Assembly (NCBI GenBank): GCA_031286185.1
Contig: JAITUS010000061.1
Coordinates: 1-24,060, forward strand
DNA length: 24,060 nt
Direction of reading: 5' to 3'
Source: Rickettsiales bacterium
GTDB lineage: Bacteria; Pseudomonadota; Alphaproteobacteria; Rickettsiales; Anaplasmataceae
Part shown: piece after piece, positions 9,806 to 16,935 of the stretch
Layout of the letters: every line of letters begins with the position of its first letter
Numbering within the stretch: the first letter of the stretch is position 1
Made by a program: the position numbers and the translations under genes
The notes under the pieces: model-generated
The model's input: only the letters and a program-made list of their open reading frames with translations
What the model was told of the DNA's origin: nothing
The model's database searches: none

Positions 9806-9895
9806 CTTGTTAAAAATGCAGCAAAAAGCCTTCCATGAATTCTGGTGAGGAATAACATAAGCTTCAAAGAGGAAAACGAGTAGAGAAGAGAAATT

Positions 9896-12800
9896 ATGGA
9901 AAAATCAAGAGAGCAATTGATTGACGAACTGAAGAAGTTTAGATTAGAGAAATCCCAAGAAGAAGGGATTGCTCCTTTTATGGTTTTTCATAATACTACA
10001 CTTGATGAGATAGTTGACAAAAGACCTAAGAATATAAACGACTTTTACAGGATATCAGGCTTTGGAAAAGTTAAGACTGAAAAATATGGAAAAGCGATTT
10101 TAGAGATTTTATCAATAAATCCATTATATGACATTGGACAAGGCGTAAAGAATGAGGCAAAAATTATCTTTATTGATTCTGAAATTGATAAACAAGGCAA
10201 GGTTTTAGATTTAGGTGCAGTTAAGAATGGTAGAGAGTTCCATTCAAAAGTAAAAGAGAGTTTTGTTGATTTTTTGAAAGGGAGTGAATTTGCAGTAGGA
10301 CATAACATCATTGACCATGATTTGGTTCATTTGGAGAAAGAAATCAAAGAGAGTGGAATTAGCAAATTTATCGATACACTTTATTTGTCACCACTTTTAT
10401 TTGCAAAAAAGCCATACCATAAATTACTAAAAGACGACAAGTTTGACCCAAATGAATATAACAACCCACTTAATGATTCAATGAAAGCCCGTGACTTGTT
10501 TTATGATGAAGTTGCAAAGTTTGAAAGGTTGGATGAACACCTGAAGATAATTTATTTCAATTTGCTAAATGAGAGTAAGTACTTTAAGGACTTTTTCGAC
10601 TACATGGTTTTTACAGAGAAGGTATCAAGCATTGCCGATTTTATTAAAAACCAGTTTGTTGGCAAAATTTGTGATAAGGCAAATGTACATGCGGTCGTGA
10701 CTAAATATCCAGAAGAACTAGCATTTGCAATCAGTCAAATTGCGGTAATGATGGAAGACAGTACTTCGATAACGCCTCCTTGGATTCTAAGAAGATTTCC
10801 GAAGGTGGAAAATATTTTGCAGATGATAAAGGGCAAAAGTTGTGCGGATTGCGAGTACTGCAGAAGTAACTTGGATGTTATTAGAGGGTTGCAGAAGTGG
10901 TTTGGCTATAAAGAATTTAGAACTTATGACGGAGAAAATTTGCAAGAGCAAGCTGCTAAATGCGCCATAGATGGAGAATCGCTACTTGCGGTATTCCCAA
11001 CGGGCGGAGGGAAATCAATAACATTTCAATTGCCAGCACTAATGCAAGGAGAAAATCAAAAAGGACTCACGATGGTTATTTCACCATTGCAATCACTTCA
11101 AAAAGATCAAATAGATAATTTAGAAGACAAGCATGGAATAACAAAAGCAGTAAGGCTTGATAGCTCACTTGACCCAATTGAAAGAACGCAACAGATTGAT
11201 AGAGTGGAGGCAGGTGGAGCAAGCATGCTTTATATTTCGCCAGAGTCCTTGCGCAGTAAATCAATTCATAGACTGCTTGTTAAGCGTAATGTAGTTAGAT
11301 TCGTTATAGATGAAGCGCACTGTTTTTCTGCATGGGGTCAAGATTTTAGAACAGATTATTTGTACATAGCAGAATTCATAAAAAATTTACAAAATGCAAA
11401 GGGCAACAATCATAGAATCCCAGTTTCGTGTTTTACCGCAACGGCAAAAGATGAGGTTGTTAAAGACATTATCAAATATTTCAAAGACAACCTAGACTTA
11501 GACCTCAAAAAAGTAGTTTCATCAGCAACAAGAAAGAATCTTGCCTATCATGCAATTCATGTTCAGGACGAAACTGAGAAAGATATAAAGTTAAGGAACT
11601 TGCTCCAAGAGTTCGAATGTCCAACAATCATTTATGTTTCAAGAATAGCGAGGGCGACTAGTCTTGCTAATAAGCTGATAAAAGATGGATTTGAGGCAAT
11701 CGCTTACCACGGCAAAATGGACAAGTGTGACCGTGTTCAAAATCAAGAACTTTTTACAAAGGGTAAATGCAACATCATAGTTGCAACGAAAGCCTTTGGA
11801 ATGGGTGTTGATAAAGATAATGTTGGGTTAGTGATTCATTATGATATTTCAACATCGTTAGAAGATTACGTGCAAGAGGCTGGGCGTGCAGGACGAGATT
11901 CAAGGCTCAATGCTGTTTGCTACGCGCTTTTTAATGACGATGATATAAACAAACACTTTGCTTTCCTTAGTCAAACAAAAATAACTCAAGCGGAAATTGC
12001 TCAGATTTGGCGTGCGGTTAAAAGACTTACAAATAAGCGCGAGGAGATAACTGCCTCCCAACTAGACATAGCAAGAGAAGCTGGTTGGAGTGACGAAAAA
12101 GAAGATGAAATCAAAACAAGAGTCACGACTTCGATAAATGCACTAGAACAAGTACATTACTTAAAGCGTGGACAAAATATGCCGAAAGTCTATGCAAATA
12201 GCATTTTGGTAAAAAGCACAATAGAGGCATCAGAAAAGATAAGGGCGTCGAATGCCTTTGAAAGTGACAAACAAAAAGAAGAAGCAGTAAGAGTTATTTC
12301 AAGGTTATTCAAAACGAGGGCGAAAGGTGGGAGAGATGCCGACGGCAACAATGAGCACATAGACTTTATTGCAGACAGAGAAAGCCTTGAACCAGAGCGA
12401 GTAATTAGAATTATTCAGATTTTGAGAGAAGAGGAAATACTTGCAGATACAAAGGACTTGTTTGGCTTTTTGCAGAAAGATCAAGGAAGAAATGCTGAAA
12501 GAGTCCTTGAGATATTTGAGCAGACAGAGAAATTTTTATGCGATTTCCTTGAGGAGAATAAAGAAGGTATTACTGTTGGTCAGAAATTCAATATTAAAGA
12601 AATGAATGTGCAGATGCAAGAATTCTATCCGAACACTTCGATTGCAAGTTTCAATAAAGTGTTTAACTTCTATGACATAAAACGAATAGTAAAAAGAAGG
12701 AATGAGGAAAATAGAGATTATATTAATTTTAAGTGCTACTTGTCAGTTGATGAGATAAAAGAGAAAAGTGATAAACGATTGGACATTGCTGCGTTTATTG

Positions 12801-14953
12801 TTAAGTACTTGTACAACAAACTTCCTAAATCGGTAAAGGACGATGGTAATACAAAAGTAGAGTTTTCAGTTCTTGAACTTATGCAAAGTTACAATTTTGA
12901 GAACCAAATGTTCAATGTAGATGCAGATGCTATTGAAATTGAGGACGCACTTTATTATCTTAAAAGAATTGGTAGCCTAGACATAGATGGTGGGTTTTTG
13001 GTTATTTACAATCGCATGACCATCAAAAGGCTAGAAGAAGACACGAAATCGCAGTACACAAAAGATCATTATGAAAAACTGGATAAATACTACGATAACA
13101 AGAAAGAGCAGATTCACATAATCGGAGAATACTTAAAGTTATTGTCGACTGATTATGAGCAAGCGCTTACTTTCACTTACGATTATTTTACAATGGATTA
13201 CGATATGTTTAAGTACAAGTATTTTAAGGGGCGACTTGGTGAGCTTAAACTTAACATGACTCAGACAAAATATAATCAAATTTTCAAAGGGTTATCCCAA
13301 ACGCAACGGGAAGTAGTTAATGACAGCAAGACCAAATATATAACAGTAATAGCTGGACCAGGCAGTGGGAAGACAATGCTACTTACCCACAAACTCGCAG
13401 CGATTTATATGCAAGAAGATATCAAGCATGAGCAAATTTTGATGCTTACTTTTTCACGGGCGGCGGCGACTGAGTTTAAGATGCGCCTTTTGAAATTGAT
13501 TGGGAATGCTGCGAATTTTATTAAAATCAAAACGTTCCATTCCTACTGCTTTGATTTATTGGGAAGAGTTGGAACATTAGAAAAATCAGAAGACATAGTC
13601 AAGGATGCCATTTTAAAAATCGAAGCGAAAGAAGTCGATAACTTTAAACTGACAAATGTGATTATGGTTATTGACGAAGCACAAGACATGGGCAAAAAAG
13701 AATATGCTTTGGTTCGTGCATTGATGAATTCAAATGACGGTATGAAAGTTATTGCCGTGGGCGATGACGACCAAAATATTTATGAGTGGCGTGGTTCTTC
13801 TTCGGAGTTTTTAGGTGAACTTTCAAAAGTGGACAGTTCAGCAAAATACGAGTTAATAGAAAATTTTAGAAGTGCCAAGAATGTTATCGACTTTTCTAAT
13901 AATTTTGCAGTTAGGATTTCCAACAGACTTAAAACGAAACCACTTAAAGCCATTAAGCAAGAAAACGGTCAAATAACCATTTGCAAGTTGCAGAATAGTG
14001 ACATAGAAATTCCAGTAGCCAACGCAGTGCTAAAAGACAAGCCAGCTGGTAGCACTTGCATAATTGCTAGGTCAAACGATCAGGTAAATAACATAGTTGG
14101 CTTGCTGACTAAAGAAGGCATTAAGGCAAGAGTAATACAAACAAATACAAATTTCAGATTGTTTGACCTTGTCGAAGTAAGAGAATTTGCTAACCATGTT
14201 ATGCAGGGGCAGAGTGCAACAATTGATGTCGATGTTTGGAATGAGGTAAAATCGAAACTTCAACGAAAGTATATGCAAAGTAGCAATCTAGAGAATGTTC
14301 TTAAACTGATTAGAGATTTTGAAACACTAAATGCGAGATACAAATATAAAACTGATTTCAAACAGTTTGTAGATGAATCAAAATTAGAAGATTTTATTTC
14401 AGAGCAGTCTACTATCTTTGTTTCAACAATTCACCAAACAAAAGGAAGGGAGTTTGATAATGTTTATTTGGCACTGGGCGAAAGCAAGGCTTTAACCGAT
14501 GCGGACTATCGACAAATATATGTTGCCATTACCCGCGCCAAAAGTAATTTGCATATTTTTAGTGCAGTAAATTGTTTTGATGATATTAAAGCAGAAGGCC
14601 TGATAAGGCTTGAAGCCAAAATGAATTACGGTAAGCCAAATAAAATCACACTCGCTCTCTCACATAAAGATGTGAATTTGGGGCTATTTGATAAAGTGCA
14701 AAAAGAAATTGCTACACTTAGAAGTGGAAATGTACTACAAGTAGATAAAGAAGGATTGCTGGCGAATGGAAAGTATGTTCTCAAGTTTTCAAAAGCATTT
14801 TTGGAAGTAGTAGAAAAGCAAGAGTCAAAAGGCTACTTTCTTGACAGTGCAATTATCAACCATATAGTTTGGTGGCATCCAAAAGATGTATCCCAAGAAG
14901 AAAAAGTCGAAAGAATGATATTGTTGCCAAACATTGAGTTTGTGAAAAGATAG
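9896..14953 (+). CDS. Giant HRDC-DEDDh exonuclease-RecQ-UvrD fusion helicase
   Basis: One 1685-residue chain carries four recognisable parts. Residues 1-75 resemble an HRDC nucleic-acid-binding domain (INDFYRISGFGKVKTEKYG). Residues 88-212 look like a DEDDh 3'-5' exonuclease: FIDSEID (Asp94, Glu96), GHNIIDHD (Asp140), His175 and Asp194. A CADCEYC cysteine cluster (about 315-322) precedes a RecQ-type helicase with FPTGGGKS (about 366-373), DEAH near 471 and QEAGRAGRDS near 658. From about residue 1140 a UvrD/PcrA-type helicase begins: GPGSGKT (about 1153), VIDEAQD (about 1258), GDDDQNIYEWRG, IHQTKGREFDNV (about 1511) and AITRAKSNL (about 1544). Both motors look intact. Predicted roles are DNA unwinding with trimming, in repair or in defence against foreign DNA; the latter is inference from the location after a tRNA. 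The start lacks a strong ribosome-binding site. Confidence 0.9.
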   Translation: MEKSREQLIDELKKFRLEKSQEEGIAPFMVFHNTTLDEIVDKRPKNINDFYRISGFGKVKTEKYGKAILEILSINPLYDIGQGVKNEAKIIFIDSEIDKQGKVLDLGAVKNGREFHSKVKESFVDFLKGSEFAVGHNIIDHDLVHLEKEIKESGISKFIDTLYLSPLLFAKKPYHKLLKDDKFDPNEYNNPLNDSMKARDLFYDEVAKFERLDEHLKIIYFNLLNESKYFKDFFDYMVFTEKVSSIADFIKNQFVGKICDKANVHAVVTKYPEELAFAISQIAVMMEDSTSITPPWILRRFPKVENILQMIKGKSCADCEYCRSNLDVIRGLQKWFGYKEFRTYDGENLQEQAAKCAIDGESLLAVFPTGGGKSITFQLPALMQGENQKGLTMVISPLQSLQKDQIDNLEDKHGITKAVRLDSSLDPIERTQQIDRVEAGGASMLYISPESLRSKSIHRLLVKRNVVRFVIDEAHCFSAWGQDFRTDYLYIAEFIKNLQNAKGNNHRIPVSCFTATAKDEVVKDIIKYFKDNLDLDLKKVVSSATRKNLAYHAIHVQDETEKDIKLRNLLQEFECPTIIYVSRIARATSLANKLIKDGFEAIAYHGKMDKCDRVQNQELFTKGKCNIIVATKAFGMGVDKDNVGLVIHYDISTSLEDYVQEAGRAGRDSRLNAVCYALFNDDDINKHFAFLSQTKITQAEIAQIWRAVKRLTNKREEITASQLDIAREAGWSDEKEDEIKTRVTTSINALEQVHYLKRGQNMPKVYANSILVKSTIEASEKIRASNAFESDKQKEEAVRVISRLFKTRAKGGRDADGNNEHIDFIADRESLEPERVIRIIQILREEEILADTKDLFGFLQKDQGRNAERVLEIFEQTEKFLCDFLEENKEGITVGQKFNIKEMNVQMQEFYPNTSIASFNKVFNFYDIKRIVKRRNEENRDYINFKCYLSVDEIKEKSDKRLDIAAFIVKYLYNKLPKSVKDDGNTKVEFSVLELMQSYNFENQMFNVDADAIEIEDALYYLKRIGSLDIDGGFLVIYNRMTIKRLEEDTKSQYTKDHYEKLDKYYDNKKEQIHIIGEYLKLLSTDYEQALTFTYDYFTMDYDMFKYKYFKGRLGELKLNMTQTKYNQIFKGLSQTQREVVNDSKTKYITVIAGPGSGKTMLLTHKLAAIYMQEDIKHEQILMLTFSRAAATEFKMRLLKLIGNAANFIKIKTFHSYCFDLLGRVGTLEKSEDIVKDAILKIEAKEVDNFKLTNVIMVIDEAQDMGKKEYALVRALMNSNDGMKVIAVGDDDQNIYEWRGSSSEFLGELSKVDSSAKYELIENFRSAKNVIDFSNNFAVRISNRLKTKPLKAIKQENGQITICKLQNSDIEIPVANAVLKDKPAGSTCIIARSNDQVNNIVGLLTKEGIKARVIQTNTNFRLFDLVEVREFANHVMQGQSATIDVDVWNEVKSKLQRKYMQSSNLENVLKLIRDFETLNARYKYKTDFKQFVDESKLEDFISEQSTIFVSTIHQTKGREFDNVYLALGESKALTDADYRQIYVAITRAKSNLHIFSAVNCFDDIKAEGLIRLEAKMNYGKPNKITLALSHKDVNLGLFDKVQKEIATLRSGNVLQVDKEGLLANGKYVLKFSKAFLEVVEKQESKGYFLDSAIINHIVWWHPKDVSQEEKVERMILLPNIEFVKR

Positions 14954-14973
14954 GATGAAGATAAGGAGAATAA

Positions 14974-15120
14974 ATGGCAAAAACGCAAGAAGAAACGATA
15001 AATGTGTGTGGTAGCAACAGGAAATACAAAAACTGCTGTCTTGACAAATCAATAGAAATTGATGAAGAAATGGCGATTCCTTCAACAAGCGACTGGTTTT
15101 TCAACATCAAAAAATTATAG
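14974..15120 (+). CDS. 48-residue SEC-C-motif protein
   Basis: This short gene starts 20 bases after the helicase stop and has AAGGAG five bases before its ATG. Residues 12-22 read CGSNRKYKNCC, matching the SEC-C metal-binding motif (usually CPCGSGKKYKKCC/H). The first cysteine of the usual CxC pair is asparagine here (Asn10), so metal binding may be weaker. The remainder is acidic and ends SDWFFNIKKL. SEC-C motifs occur at the end of SecA and in many small proteins of unknown function. It may be a functional partner of the helicase, as both appear to share a transcript, or the remnant of a larger protein. Confidence 0.6.
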   Translation: MAKTQEETINVCGSNRKYKNCCLDKSIEIDEEMAIPSTSDWFFNIKKL

Positions 15121-15228
15121 GTACTACGGCTACACGCACCAAGACTAGTTTTACTGAATCGACAGCAAAAAGATGCCGCACTTATCGTATTAAAAACGAT
15201 GGTCAAGCAATAATATTATAATACAGTG

Positions 15229-15264
15229 AAAGCCGTAGTTCGCTAATTGAACTACGGCTTTTTT
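15229..15264 (+). terminator. Strong intrinsic terminator of the helicase/SEC-C unit
   Basis: AAAGCCGTAGTTC (15229-15241) pairs perfectly with GAACTACGGCTTT (15249-15261) around a 7-base loop and runs into T residues. Confidence 0.93.
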
Positions 15265-15268
15265 ATTT

Positions 15269-15384
15269 CAAGGTCCAAAGAGCTTTGCGACCTTGCAGCC
15301 CTAAAAGCAGGTAAAAAGTCCGTAAAATACCGCTTTTAGGTCGCTTTAATGTAAAATTGCTAACTTTTTTGGGGAAGGTCGCAA
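15269..15384. repeat. Nested inverted-repeat block between the helicase unit and the XRE gene
   Basis: TTGCGACCTT at 15285-15294 and AAGGTCGCAA at 15375-15384 form a perfect 10-base inverted repeat about 100 bases apart. Inside, CCTAAAAGC (15300-15308) plus GGTA pairs with TACC plus GCTTTTAGG (to 15340), with one bulged A. GCGACC (15287-15292) can pair with GGTCGC (15339-15344). Alternatively CAAGGTC (15269-15275) pairs with GACCTTG (15289-15295). These pairings are mutually exclusive. It may be a structured RNA, the minus-strand terminator region of the XRE gene, or a DNA site used by the mobile element. No reading frame explains it. Confidence 0.55.
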
Positions 15385-15397
15385 CGGGTATCGGGAA

Positions 15398-15712
15398 TTA
15401 TCGACCAGAAAGCTTTTTTACAAGCCAACGTATGTGGGACTTTGACTCGTCTGAAAGTCTCTCAAAGGCACGAAAAAAGTCTGATGTTTTTGTGTCGATA
15501 TTTATTACAACTTCATTTTCACTGCAAAATAATTGTGCTAACGAGATGTCGAGAGCGTTACATATTTTTTGAAGCGTTGAGACTTTTGGCGAAGATTTTT
15601 CTGCTAAGATATTCTTAAGTGCATCAGCAGAGATGTCACAACTATCGCTAAGAGTCCGGAGACTGAAATGCTCCTTCTTCTTTTTTGAGTTTAGTTTTTC
15701 AATATAGTTCAT
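15398..15712 (-). CDS. XRE-family transcriptional regulator
   Basis: This 104-residue protein has an N-terminal lambda-repressor-like helix-turn-helix: the segment from RTLSDSCDISADALKNIL through STLQKICNALDISLAQLF is a textbook XRE pattern. The C-terminal 40 residues (KTSDFFRAFERLSDESKSHI...) are helical and may dimerise. The ATG at 15712 has GAGG eight bases upstream. It is transcribed away from the recombinase operon, and two 12-base repeats lie between the two promoters, so it probably represses the operon and itself. Such divergent repressors are typical at the control end of phages and integrative elements. Confidence 0.85.
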   Translation of the reverse strand: MNYIEKLNSKKKKEHFSLRTLSDSCDISADALKNILAEKSSPKVSTLQKICNALDISLAQLFCSENEVVINIDTKTSDFFRAFERLSDESKSHIRWLVKKLSGR

Positions 15713-15776
15713 ATGGTTTACCTCGTAATATTAAATTTACGGACTTTTTCAATTGGAGGTAACCGCACTTGCAATA

Positions 15777-15809
15777 ACAACAACGGAAGGCAGGTTGAAC
15801 CGCTGTTGT
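15777..15809 (-). other. Hairpin in the predicted leader of the XRE mRNA
   Basis: ACAACAACGG (15777-15786) pairs with CCGCTGTTGT (15800-15809) with one A-C mismatch and a 13-base loop. It lies in the roughly 115-base untranslated leader expected from the minus-strand promoter at 15835. A regulatory role is possible but unproven. Confidence 0.35.
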
Positions 15810-15834
15810 AGCGATTGACTGATTTATTCAATTA

Positions 15835-15843
15835 AGTATAACA
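15835..15843 (-). promoter_or_regulatory. Extended -10 promoter of the XRE gene
   Basis: On the minus strand the sequence reads TGTTATACT, an extended -10 (TG-n-TATACT). No good -35 is visible, which fits the extended type. The first 12-base repeat lies just upstream, in the spacer/-35 area. Confidence 0.5.
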
Positions 15844-15849
15844 CAAATT

Positions 15850-15894
15850 GGGTATTAAACCATCTCAAAACTTGTGTAATTAGGGTATTAAACC
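15850..15894. repeat. Paired 12-base operator-like repeats GGGTATTAAACC
   Basis: Identical copies occur at 15850-15861 and 15883-15894, starting 33 bases apart, or about three helical turns, so they face the same side of DNA. Each is an imperfect palindrome (GGT-n5-ACC). One abuts the minus-strand -10 and the other the plus-strand -35 area. They are the natural candidates for XRE binding sites. Confidence 0.65.
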
Positions 15895-15917
15895 TTTATC
15901 TGTGACGAATGTTTTTT

Positions 15918-15926
15918 TGATACAAT
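15918..15926 (+). promoter_or_regulatory. Extended -10 promoter of the recombinase operon
   Basis: TGATACAAT is an extended -10 (TG-n-TACAAT). The -35 is weak. The predicted start lies about 20 bases before the ATG at 15952, which has GGAGG five bases upstream. Confidence 0.5.
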
Positions 15927-15951
15927 TGATAAGTGCTATTCGGAGGTATAG

Positions 15952-16935
15952 ATGGCAGATAAAACTTACAACCTAAAATATTTTGATTCTGTACAGTCTC
16001 GCCCAGTTGAATGGCTGTGGTATCTGTATATTCCATACGGGAAAATAACCATAGTGCAAGGAGACCCAGGAGATGGGAAGACCACCTTTGTTTTAAATTT
16101 GGCAGCGCGTTTAACGAAAGGGCAAGAGTTGTCAGAAAGCAAGGACAAACGAAGCGCAATCACGGTTATATACCTAAATGCTGAAGATGGAATAGAAGAC
16201 ACGATTAAACCAAGATTAGAGAGTGTGTATGCTGATTGTATGAAGGTTGCATATTTGGAGTATGACGGCAAGCCAATAACGCTTGCTGATGACAGGGTTG
16301 AGCAAGCTGTTATTCGTAGCGACGCAAAGCTATTAGTTTTTGACCCATCACAGGGTTTTGTCGGTGATGCAGATATGAATAGGGCGGGAGACATAAGAGC
16401 CGTGATGCAGAAAACTGCTACATTGACAGACAAGACTGGATGCACTGTATTGTTGGTGGGTCACATGAATAAGACAAGTGGCGGGAAGGGCATATATAGG
16501 GGCTTTGGATCGATTGATTTAGCGGCCACTGCAAGAAGTATGATTTTGGTGGACCGAGTTAAAGATAATGCTGATATTAGGGCCGTTGTTCATATAAAAA
16601 GTAATCTTGCGCCCGAAGGCAAGCCTATAGCCTTTGAACTGTCGGATAATTGTTGGTTTCGTTGGATTGAGGGCTATAGCATAACTCAAGACAAATTATT
16701 AGGAGACCAAAATCGAGCAGATGATGTAAAAATGCAAGATGCGATTAAGCTACTGATAGAAACTCTGCAGGAAGGCAAAATTACTGCGAGTGAACTATAT
16801 GAAATATGTAAAGTGGCAGGGATTGGCAGTAGGACAGTGGAAAGTGCAAAAAGTATGCTGGGTATAAAATCTATAAAGCACCAAGGCAAGTGGTATTGGG
16901 AATTTCCGACAAATAAAGCAGGAGAAACAATATAA
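15952..16935 (+). CDS. RecA-like AAA_25 family ATPase (RepA-type)
   Basis: This 327-residue protein has a RecA-fold ATPase core like RepA-type hexameric helicases and the AAA_25 family. Walker A is GDPGDGKTT (residues 37-45), NAED follows at 76-79, Walker B ends LLVFDPSQ with Asp131, and GHMNK at 170-174 corresponds to the sensor region. The last 60 residues (ITASELYEICKVAGIGSRTV...) resemble a winged-helix DNA-binding tail. GGAGG lies five bases before the ATG. It heads the operon, and its stop TAATG overlaps the recombinase start. Homologues are often found in mobile elements and prophages. Roles in element replication or in assisting recombination are possible; which one is not shown by sequence. 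Confidence 0.85.
   Translation: MADKTYNLKYFDSVQSRPVEWLWYLYIPYGKITIVQGDPGDGKTTFVLNLAARLTKGQELSESKDKRSAITVIYLNAEDGIEDTIKPRLESVYADCMKVAYLEYDGKPITLADDRVEQAVIRSDAKLLVFDPSQGFVGDADMNRAGDIRAVMQKTATLTDKTGCTVLLVGHMNKTSGGKGIYRGFGSIDLAATARSMILVDRVKDNADIRAVVHIKSNLAPEGKPIAFELSDNCWFRWIEGYSITQDKLLGDQNRADDVKMQDAIKLLIETLQEGKITASELYEICKVAGIGSRTVESAKSMLGIKSIKHQGKWYWEFPTNKAGETI

Noticed and set aside
9896..14953. Two genes fused by an assembly error
   Set aside because: The reading frame is continuous through a long linker region with coding character and no internal start signal, so a genuine fusion is the simpler view.
15357..15572. 71-codon plus-strand frame antisense to the XRE gene
   Set aside because: It is a shadow of a clear helix-turn-helix gene and has no family-like content.
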